DNA of 64,000 nt from Methylophaga sp. (lineage in GTDB: Bacteria > Pseudomonadota > Gammaproteobacteria > Nitrosococcales > Methylophagaceae): positions 150,223 through 214,222 of the forward strand of contig NZ_VENF01000003.1 in assembly GCF_009711715.1 (NCBI RefSeq), written 5' to 3'. Below, piece by piece: positions 54,237-64,000 of the stretch. The position numbers and the translations under genes are program-made. Numbering within the stretch: position 1 is the stretch's first letter; the number at the start of each line of letters is the position of its first letter. The notes beneath the pieces are model-generated. The model had not been told where the DNA came from, did no database searches, and worked only from the letters and a program-made list of their open reading frames with translations.

Positions 54237-55411
54237 CAGCAGACGAGTTCCCGAGCAAGGTGACGTGCAGCCGCGTCATCGGCGAGGATTTGCTCCAGGC
54301 TGTCAGCCGGCTTGGCAGGCAATGTTTGCAACACCTGCTCAATAAGACGGGCAATATCGGTAAAGCGGATCTGTCGCTGTAAGAAGGCTGCTACGGCGAC
54401 TTCGTTGGCCGCATTTAAAATAGCGGTACTGGTACCACCGGCTTCCAAAGCCTGATAGGCAAGACGCAAACAGGGGAAACGGGTAAAGTCGGCTGTGGCA
54501 AAATCCAGTCGTCCGGCAGCCACCAGATCCAGCGGCGCTACACCGGAGTCAATCCGTTGCGGCCAGGCCAGTGTGTTGGCAATCGGCGTACGCATATCGG
54601 GATTCCCCATCTGCGCTAAAACGCTACCATCATCATAATCGACCATCGAGTGAATAATGCTCTGGCGGTGCAGAATGACTTCAATCTTATCGCTGGGGAG
54701 ACCAAACAGCCAGTGGGCCTCAATCACTTCCAGGCCTTTATTCATCATGGTCGCTGAATCAACTGAGATTTTCTGCCCCATCGACCAGTTGGGATGGGCG
54801 ACGGCCTGCTCGGGCGTCACCTCATCCAGCGAGGCCAGATCAGCATCGCGGAATGGTCCGCCGGAAGCGGTGAGAATAATCCGGCGCACACCTTTATCAC
54901 TAAAATCGTACTGGTGCTCACTACCCAGCGGCATACATTGCCAGATAGCATTGTGTTCACTGTCCACCGGCAGCAAAGTGGCCTTGTTTTGCTGCACTTC
55001 ATGCATAAACAGGGCGCCGCTCATCACCAGTGCTTCTTTGTTAGCAAGCAGAATACGTTTGCCGGCGCGGGCAGCAGCCAGCGTCGGCAACAGTCCGGCA
55101 GCGCCCACAATAGCAGCGACAACATAATCGGTCTGGTCGCTGCCAGCCACTTCCTCTAATGCGCTTTCCCCTGCCAGAACCTGAGTTAGGCAGTTATTTT
55201 CCCGCAAACGCTGACTCAGGGTATCTGCCGCTTGAGCATCGAGCATTACAGCGACCTGCGGCTGATGTTCAAGGCACTGCGCCAGCATCGCCTCAACCGA
55301 GCCGTTGGCAGTCAATGCATAAACAGAAAACTTGTCACGGTGACGGCTCAGCACATCCAGAGTACTGACACCAATTGACCCGGTAGACCCCAGGATCGTC
55401 ACTGCTTTCAT
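54236..55411 (-). CDS. dxr: 1-deoxy-D-xylulose 5-phosphate reductoisomerase
   Basis: A 391-residue NADPH enzyme of the MEP pathway, second step after dxs (15.3 kb). The NADPH motif is [32 protein letters not shown] and [15 protein letters not shown] carry the metal-binding Asp/Glu (the latter with the DSEH motif). It begins directly after the cdsA stop. Confidence 0.97.
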   Translation of the reverse strand: MKAVTILGSTGSIGVSTLDVLSRHRDKFSVYALTANGSVEAMLAQCLEHQPQVAVMLDAQAADTLSQRLRENNCLTQVLAGESALEEVAGSDQTDYVVAAIVGAAGLLPTLAAARAGKRILLANKEALVMSGALFMHEVQQNKATLLPVDSEHNAIWQCMPLGSEHQYDFSDKGVRRIILTASGGPFRDADLASLDEVTPEQAVAHPNWSMGQKISVDSATMMNKGLEVIEAHWLFGLPSDKIEVILHRQSIIHSMVDYDDGSVLAQMGNPDMRTPIANTLAWPQRIDSGVAPLDLVAAGRLDFATADFTRFPCLRLAYQALEAGGTSTAILNAANEVAVAAFLQRQIRFTDIARLIEQVLQTLPAKPADSLEQILADDAAARHLARELVC

Positions 55412-56239
55412 TTATTGGGCTCCGAGAATCAGCAGGCTGACTGTAAATACCGGGATCGCCGCTAGCAGACTGTCAATACGATCGAGCATACCGCCATGAC
55501 CAGGTAACAGTTGACCGCTGTCTTTAACATGAAAACTGCGCTTGAAGACACTTTCCAGCAAGTCACCCACTATCGATACCATCACAATGAAAGCCGTCAG
55601 CAGTAACCAGCTGAGTAAATCCTGTAACGGGTTACCGACGGTAAAGTGGAAGCCGGTCGCCCAAATCAATGCCAATACCAGGGCACCATAAACACCTTCC
55701 CAGGTTTTGTTGGGACTGATGGCAACGGCAAGTTTGTGTTTGCCGAAACGCTTGCCAGCAAAATAACCACCACTATCAGCCAGCCAGACCGTAACCAGTA
55801 CATACAGCACAAGAGCCGGTCCTTGCGGCCAATGGCTATGGAGCAGGCCGGCACTGGCGACAAAGCCTGCCAGGATCAAGGTCATGGCGATGAAAACAAA
55901 CACCTTTGACTGAAACAGATGAATCAGGGCAGGATTCAGTGGCCTGTTGGCGAAAAAAATCACCAGTAAGGTCGCGGAAAGCCAGACGCAGAGACTCATC
56001 GACAGGATTGCCATGATTGGCAGGTAAAACAGGGCTAGGCCCACCAGCAACACCGCCAGGCTGACAAGGATCGCTTTGATAGCGCTGTTTTGAATGCCCG
56101 TCAGACTCAGCCATTCCCAGGCGGCCAGCACGGAGACGACGCTAAACAGCAAGGTGACGACGCCGCTTTGTAAACCCAGCAGTGCCCAGACAACCAGCGG
56201 GATGAGAATCGCGGCAGTAATCAGGCGTTGTTTAAGCAT
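55412..56239 (-). CDS. cdsA: Phosphatidate cytidylyltransferase
   Basis: A 275-residue polytopic enzyme that makes CDP-diacylglycerol. About eight hydrophobic segments are present. The CDS signature near the C terminus is SVFKRSFHVKDSGQLLPG then HGGMLDRIDS. The start at 56239 overlaps the end of uppS by 8 bases. A longer frame to 56287 lies inside uppS and is unlikely. Confidence 0.95.
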   Translation of the reverse strand: MLKQRLITAAILIPLVVWALLGLQSGVVTLLFSVVSVLAAWEWLSLTGIQNSAIKAILVSLAVLLVGLALFYLPIMAILSMSLCVWLSATLLVIFFANRPLNPALIHLFQSKVFVFIAMTLILAGFVASAGLLHSHWPQGPALVLYVLVTVWLADSGGYFAGKRFGKHKLAVAISPNKTWEGVYGALVLALIWATGFHFTVGNPLQDLLSWLLLTAFIVMVSIVGDLLESVFKRSFHVKDSGQLLPGHGGMLDRIDSLLAAIPVFTVSLLILGAQ

Positions 56240-56975
56240 CAGAATCATCTTGCAATTGTTCTGAAGTTCGACCAAAGCGTCGCTCACGACGGGAAAAGGA
56301 ATCGATGGCCTTATTCAACTGATTGGCATCGAATTCCGGCCAGAGCACATCTGTAAAAAAGAACTCGGTGTAGGCCATCTGCCAGAGCAGAAAATTACTG
56401 ACCCGCTGCTCGCCGCCGGTGCGGATAAACAAGTCCGGTTCAGGCAGTGAAGCAGTCATCAAATGGCTGTTAATCATCTCTTCTGAAATCGCTTCTGCTG
56501 CCAGTTCACCACGTGCTACCTGCCCGGCCAGTTGTCTGACAGACTGGGTAATATCCCAGCGGCCACCATAGTTGGCAGCAATATTCAAAATCAGGCCGGT
56601 ATTATGCTGGGTAAGTTCATGTGCCTTGGCAATTTGCGTTTGCAGCGACGTTGAAAAGCCACTTATATCGCCAATCACCTGTAGCCGGATGTTGTTTTCG
56701 TGGAGCTTTTTGACTTGATTATTCAGAGCATGACTGAACAATTCCATCAGTAGTGAGACTTCTTTACTGGGGCGGCGCCAGTTTTCGCTGCTGAATGCAA
56801 ACAGGCTCAGGACTTCGACACCGAGTTGGGCACAGCGCTTAACGATACCTTCTACCGCTTTAACACCCGCACGATGGCCCATAAAACGGGGTTGCAGACG
56901 TTGTTTGGCCCAGCGGCCGTTGCCATCCATGATGATGGCGATATGTTTCGGTACTTTGATGTTTTGATCACTCAT
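56232..56975 (-). CDS. uppS: Undecaprenyl diphosphate synthase
   Basis: A 247-residue cis-prenyltransferase that makes the carrier lipid for peptidoglycan from farnesyl diphosphate (IspA, 14.4 kb). HIAIIMDGNGRWAKQRL is the active-site opening with the catalytic Asp. FAFSSENWRRP and DLFIRTGGEQRVSNFLLWQ are also conserved. Confidence 0.97.
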   Translation of the reverse strand: MSDQNIKVPKHIAIIMDGNGRWAKQRLQPRFMGHRAGVKAVEGIVKRCAQLGVEVLSLFAFSSENWRRPSKEVSLLMELFSHALNNQVKKLHENNIRLQVIGDISGFSTSLQTQIAKAHELTQHNTGLILNIAANYGGRWDITQSVRQLAGQVARGELAAEAISEEMINSHLMTASLPEPDLFIRTGGEQRVSNFLLWQMAYTEFFFTDVLWPEFDANQLNKAIDSFSRRERRFGRTSEQLQDDSDA

Positions 56976-57009
56976 ACGAGTGTGATGATAATGGAGTGTA
57001 ACCGGATGG

Positions 57010-57567
57010 TTACACTTCCATCAGATCCGATTCTTTATCCGACAGGATATGATCGATTTCCTTGATTGTCGCATCGGTCAGTTTCTGAATTTCTTCTTCC
57101 GCACCGCGCTCTTCATCTTCTGAGATTTCTTTCTCTTTCAGCAGATCTTTCAGCGTGCTGTTGGCGTCACGACGGATGTTCCGCACAGCCACACGGGCAT
57201 GTTCTGCTTCTGCTTTCGCCACTTTGACAAGATCACGGCGACGTTCCTCTGTCAGCGGTGGGATCGGAATACGGATAGTCATGCCGGCACTCATCGGGTT
57301 AACCCCCAGATCCGAGGTCATGATCGCTTTTTCAATCACTGACACCATATCTTTTTCCCATGGGGTCACAGACAATGTGCGGGAATCCTCAACACCGACA
57401 TTGGCCACCTGGTTCAGCGGCACATTTGAACCGTAGTATGGGACCTGCAGATGATCCAGCAGGCTGGTATGTGCCCGGCCGGCACGGATTTTAGCCATTT
57501 GTGAACTCAGAGCCGAGATGCTTTTCTGCATTCTGTCCGCGGCATCTTTTTTAATTTCTTCGATCAT
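57010..57567 (-). CDS. frr: Ribosome recycling factor
   Basis: A 185-residue factor that splits post-termination ribosomes with EF-G. It has the near-tRNA-shaped helical bundle pattern: [15 protein letters not shown] near residue 28, then [16 protein letters not shown] and [20 protein letters not shown]. The order pyrH-frr-uppS is conserved. Confidence 0.97.
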   Translation of the reverse strand: MIEEIKKDAADRMQKSISALSSQMAKIRAGRAHTSLLDHLQVPYYGSNVPLNQVANVGVEDSRTLSVTPWEKDMVSVIEKAIMTSDLGVNPMSAGMTIRIPIPPLTEERRRDLVKVAKAEAEHARVAVRNIRRDANSTLKDLLKEKEISEDEERGAEEEIQKLTDATIKEIDHILSDKESDLMEV

Positions 57568-57575
57568 GATCCGTC

Positions 57576-58301
<726 letters not shown>

Positions 58302-59180
58302 TTATTTACCTCTGGCTTGAGCCATCACTTCTTCAGCAAAGTTGTCTTCTGCTTTCTCGATACCTTCACCCACTTCATAGAAAGCAAAACCTTCTACTGT
58401 GGCACCGGCCTGTTTGACCAGTTTTTCTACGGTCAGGTCCGGGTCTTTAACGAAAGGCTGACCCAGCAGGCTGATTTCGTTGACGAATTTCGCCATGCGG
58501 CCTTCGATCATTTTCTCGATGATGTTGTCCGGCTTGCCACTGTCTTTCGCCTGAGTCGCGACGATATCACGCTCTTTGTCCAGCAGTTCCTGAGACAGAT
58601 CATCAGGAGAAACCGCTTGCGGACGGCTGGCTGCAACATGCATGGCCAGGTCTCTTGCCAGATCTTCGTCACCACCCTTGATGTTGACCATCGTACCAAT
58701 GCGGTCACCGTGGCGATAGAAACCGATAATGCCATCGGTTGACATCGTTGTGAAACGACGCACCTGGATGTTTTCACCGATTTTGGCTACCAGCGCCTGA
58801 CGCTTGGATTCGACGGTTTCACCAGAGTCCAGTGTCAGTTCTTTCAGCGCATCCAGATCAGCCGGTTGCGCGGCCAGTGCTTTTTTAGCGACTTCATTGA
58901 CAAAATTGACGAAATCATCGGCTTTAGCGACAAAGTCAGTTTCAGAGTTGACTTCCAGCATGATCGCATTCTTGTTATCACTGCTGACTTCGATGGCGAT
59001 AACACCTTCAGCGGCCACGCGATCGGCTTTCTTGTCAGCTTTTGCCAGACCGGCTTTACGCATTTCCTCGATAGCCAGTTCGATATCGCCGTTTGCTTCA
59101 ACCAGTGCTTTTTTGCACTCCATCATGCCTGAGCCAGTACGCTCACGCAGTTCTTTTACTAAAGCTGCAGTAATTGCCAT
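58302..59180 (-). CDS. tsf: Elongation factor Ts
   Basis: A 292-residue nucleotide exchange factor for EF-Tu. The N-terminal UBA-like domain ([21 protein letters not shown]) and the core motif [15 protein letters not shown] (near residue 80) are clear. The start at 59180 has AAGGGTGAG upstream. It follows rpsB by 109 bases containing two hairpins. Confidence 0.97.
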   Translation of the reverse strand: MAITAALVKELRERTGSGMMECKKALVEANGDIELAIEEMRKAGLAKADKKADRVAAEGVIAIEVSSDNKNAIMLEVNSETDFVAKADDFVNFVNEVAKKALAAQPADLDALKELTLDSGETVESKRQALVAKIGENIQVRRFTTMSTDGIIGFYRHGDRIGTMVNIKGGDEDLARDLAMHVAASRPQAVSPDDLSQELLDKERDIVATQAKDSGKPDNIIEKMIEGRMAKFVNEISLLGQPFVKDPDLTVEKLVKQAGATVEGFAFYEVGEGIEKAEDNFAEEVMAQARGK

Positions 59181-59244
59181 TGTTCTCACCCTTCAAATCA
59201 ATTCGGTTTGTGCCGGTCTGATTATTCAGACCACACATACAACA

Positions 59245-59283
59245 CAGGCCCGCCCTCACGGGCGAGCCTGCTGAGTTTCTCAG
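59245..59283 (-). terminator. Tandem hairpins between rpsB and tsf
   Basis: CAGGC-C-CGCCC/GGGCG-A-GCCTG (59245-59270) and CTGAG/CTCAG (59271-59283) lie just after the rpsB stop on the minus strand. They probably act as an attenuator or RNA processing element between rpsB and tsf. Confidence 0.55.
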
Positions 59284-59289
59284 TAGAAA

Positions 59290-60042
59290 TTACTCGGCTG
59301 CTTTTTCAGCACTGTCTTCAGCAACTTCTACAAATTCTTCGTTAGCATCTGCCGTTGTCACAGAGGCGCGACCTTCCAGGATGGCATCGGCAATATTCGC
59401 AGTGTAGAGGCGAATCGCACGCATGGAGTCGTCGTTACCCGGAATAACATAATCGATGCCGTCAGGATCACTGTTACTATCGACAACAGCAATAACCGGA
59501 ATGCCCAGTTTCTTCGCTTCTTTAATAGCGATGCTTTCATGTTCGACGTCGATAACAAACATCGCATCCGGCAGGCCACCCATTTTGCGGATACCACCGA
59601 TGCTTTTTTCCAGTTTTTCCTGCTCGCGTGTCAGGTCCAGTACTTCTTTCTTTTTCAGACCTTCAGTTTTACCTGATTCGATCATTTCCTGGATATGATC
59701 CAGACGTTTGATTGATGCACGGACAGTCTGGAAGTTGGTCAGCATACCGCCCAGCCAGCGACGGTTAACGAAAGGCATACCAGCGCGTTCTGCGTCTTCG
59801 CGGATTGCATCCTGGGCAGCACGTTTGGTGCCGACGAACAGGATTTTGCCTTTCTTGGAAGCCAGCTTGCTGACATAGTTCAACGCATCATTGAACAGGG
59901 GCAGGCTTTGCTCCAGGTTGATGATATGAATGTTGTTGCGTTTACCAAAAATGAAAGGACCCATTTTTGGATTCCAGTAACGGGTCTGGTGACCGAAATG
60001 TACGCCTGCTTCAAGCATTTGGCGCATTGTAGTTTTAGCCAT
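59290..60042 (-). CDS. rpsB: 30S ribosomal protein S2
   Basis: A 250-residue ribosomal protein. [20 protein letters not shown] opens the family. [20 protein letters not shown] and [20 protein letters not shown] are diagnostic. The C-terminal 20 residues are acidic and variable. It is first in the operon rpsB-tsf-pyrH-frr and is preceded by a structured leader. Confidence 0.98.
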   Translation of the reverse strand: MAKTTMRQMLEAGVHFGHQTRYWNPKMGPFIFGKRNNIHIINLEQSLPLFNDALNYVSKLASKKGKILFVGTKRAAQDAIREDAERAGMPFVNRRWLGGMLTNFQTVRASIKRLDHIQEMIESGKTEGLKKKEVLDLTREQEKLEKSIGGIRKMGGLPDAMFVIDVEHESIAIKEAKKLGIPVIAVVDSNSDPDGIDYVIPGNDDSMRAIRLYTANIADAILEGRASVTTADANEEFVEVAEDSAEKAAE

Positions 60043-60182
60043 GATTATACCTTTAGAGTATGGGGTTTAGCCTCCATGTACCCCAGTTGTCGACTGTTCG
60101 AGTCTTATCGACAGCACCCCGACAACTGTGTCGGCACATGTGTGATTTTGCCTCGTTCTGCTCAGATAGAGAGCAGTAGCGG
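60043..60182 (-). promoter_or_regulatory. Structured rpsB leader RNA (probable S2 autoregulation site)
   Basis: On the minus strand the leader contains CCGACA/TGTCGG-type pairing and a longer TGTCGA...TCGACA stem. GGGGTACATGG...CCCC pairing follows just before the gene. The rpsB leader of gammaproteobacteria binds S2 for feedback control, and this leader has the same position and complexity. Confidence 0.55.
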
Positions 60183-60218
60183 GCGCGCATATTATTCCAC
60201 AAATGAGATGTAAAACAA
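60183..60218 (-). promoter_or_regulatory. Predicted rpsB promoter
   Basis: On the minus strand TTGTTT (60218-60213) and AATAAT (60196-60191) are 16 bases apart. A GC-rich discriminator ATGCGCGCCC follows, as in stringently controlled ribosomal promoters. Confidence 0.5.
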
Positions 60219-60326
60219 AGCCAAATCATCTCCCCGCCTGTTTTGTCGAAGCATCACTGGTGACCGGCCAGGATTTCCGGCAAACTATGGTCTTGGCTTA
60301 CAACATTATTTAATTGGGAATTGTAC

Positions 60327-61097
60327 ATGGCAGTCAGTATCAAAACTGCAGACGAAATCGAAAAAATGCGAATTGCCGGTCAGCTCGCCGCTGATGTATT
60401 GATGATGATCACACCGCACGTCAAGGCTGGCATCACCACTGACGAACTGAACCAGATCTGTCACGACTACATCGTTAATGTGCAAAAAGCGATTCCGGCG
60501 CCGCTGAATTATCATGGCTTTCCCAAATCGGTCTGTACATCGGTCAATCACGTTATCTGTCACGGTATTCCCGGCGATAAAAAACTGAAAGACGGTGACA
60601 TCATTAATATAGATGTGACGGTGATTAAAGACGGCTATCACGGTGATACCAGTAAAATGTTCCATGTCGGCAAAACCTCGATACTGGCCGAGCGTTTGTG
60701 CCGCGTCGCCCGTGAATCGATGCTGATCGGGATCGATCTGGTCAAGCCCGGCATTCGTCTGGGCGATATCGGCCATGCCATTCAGCAGCATGCTGAGAAA
60801 GAGAACTTCTCTGTGGTACGCGAATACTGCGGACACGGTATCGGTACCGTTTTTCATGAGGAGCCCCAGGTACTGCACTACGGCACCCCCGGCACCGGCA
60901 TGGAACTCAAACCCGGCATGACCTTCACTATCGAACCGATGATCAATGCCGGTAAACGTCATGTCAGACAATTACCCGACGGCTGGACCGTGGTCACCAA
61001 GGATCGTTCACTGTCAGCACAGTGGGAGCATACGATTCTGGTCACTGACACTGGTCATGAAGTACTGACCCGCCGCAGCGAAGAAGACGATCTCTGA
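60327..61097 (+). CDS. map: Type I methionine aminopeptidase
   Basis: A 256-residue metalloenzyme that removes initiator Met. Metal ligands are visible in IINIDVTVIKDGYHGDTSKM (Asp pair), REYCGHGIGTVFHEEP (His), MTFTIEPMI (Glu) and QWEHTILV (Glu). The ATG at 60327 has GGGA upstream. It is divergent from rpsB, the conserved arrangement, and is followed after 13 bases by glnD. Confidence 0.97.
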   Translation: MAVSIKTADEIEKMRIAGQLAADVLMMITPHVKAGITTDELNQICHDYIVNVQKAIPAPLNYHGFPKSVCTSVNHVICHGIPGDKKLKDGDIINIDVTVIKDGYHGDTSKMFHVGKTSILAERLCRVARESMLIGIDLVKPGIRLGDIGHAIQQHAEKENFSVVREYCGHGIGTVFHEEPQVLHYGTPGTGMELKPGMTFTIEPMINAGKRHVRQLPDGWTVVTKDRSLSAQWEHTILVTDTGHEVLTRRSEEDDL

Positions 61098-61110
61098 TAC
61101 AGGATATTTC

Positions 61111-63729
61111 ATGACTCAACAGGCCATCTCCATCTGGGAAGTCGGCAACCTCGTCATGCCACCCGATGCCGAGGTCAACAGTGAACTGTGCCGGCAGGCT
61201 TTGAAACAGAGTCAACAACACCTGAAACAACAATTTGACCAGGGCGTGCCGGTTGCAGAGCTTGTCTATCAACGCGCAGATTTTGTCGATGAAATCCTGC
61301 AACAAATCTGGCAGCAGTTCATTGATGACAACACACCGGTCTGCCTTGTTGCAGTCGGTGGTTATGGGCGTGGCGAATTGCATCCCTACTCCGATGTCGA
61401 TCTGCTGATCCTGCTGGATGAGTCGGTTTCTGCTGAACCACCCTCTTCACTATCGGACTTTTTAACCCAACTATGGGATATCGGTCTGGAAATCGGCCAT
61501 AGTGTCAGGACCATTCAGGAATGCCGGCAACAGGCAGAAGAAGACATCACGATCGCCACCAACCTGCTGGAAGCCCGGTTTCTATGCGGCGATAAGCGTT
61601 TGTTCGATGCACTGGAGCAATTGACGGTCGAAAACAAAACCTGGGATACCCGCCGCTTTTTTGAGCTGAAAAGACAGGAACAGTTTGACCGCCACCAGAA
61701 ATACAATGACTCCGCCAGCAATCTGGAACCGAATCTGAAAGAATCACCCGGCGGGCTGCGTGATATACAGGTCGTGACCTGGGTCGCCCAGCAGCATTTT
61801 GACGTGCGTAACCTGGAAGGTCTCAGGCAAAAAGGCTTTCTCGCCAACAGCGAATTCGAGACACTGCATAAAGCCCAGCAATTCCTCTGGACTATCCGTT
61901 TTGCCCTCCACCAGCTGGCCGGTCGTAAGCAGGAAAAACTGATGATTGATCATCAGCGTGAACTCGCAAAACAGCTGGGTTATGTCGACAACGAGTCACG
62001 CCTCGCGGTCGAGCAGTTCATGAAGGATTACTACCGCTGCGCCCGCTCGGTAGGCCAGATGAACAGCCTGCTTTTGCAGCTGTTCGAAGAAACCATCATC
62101 CTCGCTGATGAGCCACGTGATATTAAAATCATCAACCGCCGCTTTCAGTCCCACAACGGTTATCTGGAAACCATCAATCCCGGCATATTTGCCTATTATC
62201 CCTATGCCCTGCTGGAAGTGTTTCTGGTGCTGGAGCAAAACCCGCAGCTTAAAGGTGTCCGGGCCTCGACGATTCGTCAGATTCATGCTCACCTGCATCT
62301 GATCGATAATAAGTTCCGGGCCGACTTACGTAACCGCAGCTTATTCATGGAAATCATCCGCCAGCCAAAAGGGGTGACCCATGAATTCCGCCGGATGAAC
62401 GAACTGGACGTACTTGGCGCCTATCTTCCCGAGTTCGGTCGCATTGTGGGTCAGATGCAGCATGACCTGTTCCATGCCTATACGGTGGATGAACATACGC
62501 TGTTTCTGGTTCGTAATCTCCGTCGTTTCTCCTGTGAGGAATACCGTGACGAATTTCCGTTGTGCTCAGCTGTGTTCAACCAGTTACCCAAACCTGAATT
62601 GCTCTATATCGCCGGCATCTACCATGATATAGCCAAGGGCCGGGGTGGCGATCACAGTGTACTGGGCGTGATTGATGCCAAAGCCTTCTGTGAACGACAC
62701 AGCCTGAGCAGCTATGACACCGAGTTAATCTGTTTTCTGGTCCGTCATCACCTGGCGATGTCCTCAACGGCGCAGAAAAGCGATCTGGAAGATCCGGATG
62801 TCATCAAAAAATTTGCCGATCTGGTGCAAACCACCGACCGGTTGAATTACCTGTATCTGCTGACTGTGGCTGATATACGCGCCACCAATAATAACCTCTG
62901 GAACGGCTGGCGAGATTCGTTACTGAAACAACTCTATCACAGTACGCGTCAGTGGATTGAACACACTGAAGCACAAGCAAAAAGTACCCGCGAAAAGAGC
63001 TATAAGAAATACCAGGAAGCGATGCAGAAGCTCATGGAAAAAGATCGTCTGCAGCAGGATATCAGTTTGCTCTGGCAAGGCTATGATCTGGAATACTTCC
63101 TGCGTCACTCCGTGGATGAACTGGTATGGCAAACCGAAGAAAGGCTGGATCATGCCGGCGAAGACCCGCTGATTACTCTGCGAACCCACAATGAGCAGCA
63201 GACGCTGGAAATCTTTGTGGTCACCAAGGATCGTCCCGGTATTTTCGCCGCCATCACCTCAGCACTGGAGCAATGTCAGCTAAACGTGCTGGATGCCAAG
63301 ATCAATGTCACCAGTGAGCTGGATGCGCTCAATACCTTCATTGTCAACGGCGACACGCTGGAATCCCGCGAGATTATCAAGGCACTGCAGAAGCAGCTTG
63401 CCAATACCGGTGATATCAAAGCCTACTGCCCGGTGATTACGCCCAGAACCATGAAGCTGTTCAAGACACAACCCAGTATCGAATTTGAGACTAATCCGCA
63501 GCAAAATCACACGGTCATGTCTCTTTACACACACGACCGACCGGGCCTGGTTTCTGCCGTGGCCCAAGTCTTTCTGGCCTGCGATATTCAGTTGATTAAC
63601 GCCAAGATCAACACCCTCGGCGATCAGGTGGAAGACGTTTTCTTTATCACTACCAAGGATGATGGGGCACTGAATGAGGAAGAGGAAGACGAGCTCAAGT
63701 CACGGCTGGTCGAAAGCCTGTCGCATTAA
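61111..63729 (+). CDS. glnD: PII uridylyltransferase / uridylyl-removing enzyme
   Basis: An 872-residue nitrogen sensor. The N-terminal nucleotidyltransferase shows VAVGGYGRGELHPYSDVDLL (near residue 85). The HD domain shows IYHDIAKGRGGDHS (near 510), and two ACT domains (about 690-765 and 798-872) sense glutamine. It uridylylates PII proteins and so controls NtrC phosphorylation, which links it to the amt promoter at 46.4 kb. Confidence 0.97.
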   Translation: MTQQAISIWEVGNLVMPPDAEVNSELCRQALKQSQQHLKQQFDQGVPVAELVYQRADFVDEILQQIWQQFIDDNTPVCLVAVGGYGRGELHPYSDVDLLILLDESVSAEPPSSLSDFLTQLWDIGLEIGHSVRTIQECRQQAEEDITIATNLLEARFLCGDKRLFDALEQLTVENKTWDTRRFFELKRQEQFDRHQKYNDSASNLEPNLKESPGGLRDIQVVTWVAQQHFDVRNLEGLRQKGFLANSEFETLHKAQQFLWTIRFALHQLAGRKQEKLMIDHQRELAKQLGYVDNESRLAVEQFMKDYYRCARSVGQMNSLLLQLFEETIILADEPRDIKIINRRFQSHNGYLETINPGIFAYYPYALLEVFLVLEQNPQLKGVRASTIRQIHAHLHLIDNKFRADLRNRSLFMEIIRQPKGVTHEFRRMNELDVLGAYLPEFGRIVGQMQHDLFHAYTVDEHTLFLVRNLRRFSCEEYRDEFPLCSAVFNQLPKPELLYIAGIYHDIAKGRGGDHSVLGVIDAKAFCERHSLSSYDTELICFLVRHHLAMSSTAQKSDLEDPDVIKKFADLVQTTDRLNYLYLLTVADIRATNNNLWNGWRDSLLKQLYHSTRQWIEHTEAQAKSTREKSYKKYQEAMQKLMEKDRLQQDISLLWQGYDLEYFLRHSVDELVWQTEERLDHAGEDPLITLRTHNEQQTLEIFVVTKDRPGIFAAITSALEQCQLNVLDAKINVTSELDALNTFIVNGDTLESREIIKALQKQLANTGDIKAYCPVITPRTMKLFKTQPSIEFETNPQQNHTVMSLYTHDRPGLVSAVAQVFLACDIQLINAKINTLGDQVEDVFFITTKDDGALNEEEEDELKSRLVESLSH

Positions 63730-63767
63730 AAAAACGGCATGACTGCAAGCCAGCCATGCCGTTTTTC
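63728..63767. terminator. Bidirectional rho-independent terminator after glnD
   Basis: AAAAACGGCATG and CATGCCGTTTTT pair around 13 bases that hold a small CTG/CAG hairpin. It starts at the glnD stop and can also end the minus-strand gene to the right. Confidence 0.85.
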
Positions 63768-63780
63768 TCTGAATTCTGAC

Positions 63781-63873
63781 CTATTTTGTCACGGTCACAT
63801 CATCAGAGAGGCTCTGCAACTTCTTGTCGCCGATACCTTTGACGCTTTTAAGCTCCTCGACACTATCAAAGCC
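63781..63873 (-). pseudogene. 3' fragment of a helix-hairpin-helix gene cut by IS66
   Basis: Thirty codons ending at TAG 63781-63783 encode GFDSVEELKSVKGIGDKKLQ then SLSDDVTVTK. SVKGIGDKKLQSL is a helix-hairpin-helix motif as at the end of ComEA-like DNA-binding proteins. The 5' part is separated by the IS66 element, and the in-frame stop in the IS lies just upstream. The rest of the gene should be beyond the right edge. Confidence 0.72.
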
Positions 63874-64000
63874 GTAAGCGTTTAGGCGTTACACCCTAGA
63901 CAGCTTCGTTAACGGCTGACAGGTCGAGGTCAATATTCCATGGCAGCAGTTGTTCCACCTGATTGATGGGGGTGTTGTTAATGCGTTTGAGCACGGCAGT
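63874..64000 (-). mobile_element. IS66-family insertion sequence, end only
   Basis: The element begins with GTAAGCG at 63874, the terminal GTAA of IS66-type inverted repeats, and continues past the window. It encodes the C terminus of the IS66 transposase. The host bases TCAAAGCC (63866-63873) would be the expected 8-base target duplication. Confidence 0.8.
63896..64000 (-). CDS. tnpC: IS66 family transposase, C-terminal fragment (right edge)
   Basis: The last 34 residues of a transposase are readable, ending at TAG 63896-63898. They run RINNTPINQVEQLLPWNIDL then DLSAVNEAV. The pattern NQVEQLLPWN is the C-terminal element of IS66 TnpC transposases. The coding frame continues out of the window. 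The IS end lies 22 bases beyond the stop. Confidence 0.85.
   Translation of the reverse strand, partial: TAVLKRINNTPINQVEQLLPWNIDLDLSAVNEAV

Overview
The window is a chromosomal stretch of a Gram-negative gammaproteobacterium. The evidence is a block of outer-membrane and lipid genes in typical gammaproteobacterial order (tsf-pyrH-frr-uppS-cdsA-dxr-rseP-bamA-skp-lpxD-fabZ-lpxA), fabA/fabB unsaturated fatty acid synthesis, the yfgM-bamB-der run, and the succinylase lysine/DAP pathway (dapC, dapD, dapE). Base composition looks close to balanced. A marine or methylotrophic gammaproteobacterium (for example the Thiotrichales/Methylophaga area) would fit, but nothing seen here proves a genus. No rRNA, tRNA or CRISPR array was seen.

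Layout. 1-2.5 kb: a left-truncated GNAT/nitrilase-fold fusion, a MAPEG protein and an eIF2B-like protein. 2.5-2.75 kb: palindromic intergenic repeats. 2.76-5.1 kb: an arsenic operon on the minus strand (arsR-arsI-arsC-acr3) with a double operator. 5.2-6.6 kb: an atypical SDR and a NYN-LOTUS protein. 6.7-10.3 kb: an ECF42-like sigma factor followed by a four-gene SnoaL/YCII/VOC cluster with its own candidate sigma-dependent promoter. 10.3-14 kb: fpr, GNAT, small proteins, a YbaK deacylase and ribF. 14.1-18.3 kb: xseB-ispA-dxs-queD-folE2, closed by a strong terminator. 18.4-22.3 kb: a periplasmic retropepsin-like protease, then the molybdenum cofactor genes mobAB (fused) and moeA, and ttcA. 22.3-22.55 kb: an AT-rich gap with clustered DnaA-box-like sites. 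22.6-27.6 kb: VOC, EamA transporter, dapC, dapD, yffB-like, dapE. 27.6-30.2 kb: a small His-containing protein and a His-rich TonB receptor. 30.3-34.8 kb: membrane protein, SDR, class V aminotransferase, purU, MazG-like, YbfF esterase. 34.8-36.7 kb: a 58-residue small gene and fabA-fabB. 36.9-42.5 kb: a LapBCE-like type I secretion system with a LuxR-type regulator whose receiver is degenerate. 42.6-46.2 kb: TrpB-like small protein, der, bamB, yfgM. 46.2-47.6 kb: ammonium transporter behind a sigma54/NtrC-type promoter. 47.7-60 kb: the envelope/translation superoperon on the minus strand, ending at the rpsB leader. 60.3-63.7 kb: map and glnD. 63.8-64 kb: the end of an IS66-family element inserted in a helix-hairpin-helix gene.

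How the genes fit together. Isoprenoid supply runs across the window: dxs and dxr make MEP, ispA makes farnesyl diphosphate, and uppS makes undecaprenyl diphosphate for the envelope assembled by lpxA/lpxD, fabZ, bamA/bamB, skp and rseP. Nitrogen control is represented by glnD and by the NtrC-type promoter of the ammonium transporter. The least conventional parts are the ECF42/YCII cluster, the ars regulatory region with a probable leaderless arsR mRNA, the orphan type I secretion system with its pseudo-receiver regulator, the DnaA-box cluster at 22.5 kb and the fresh-looking IS66 insertion at the right edge. No clearly undescribed multi-gene system could be demonstrated from sequence alone.
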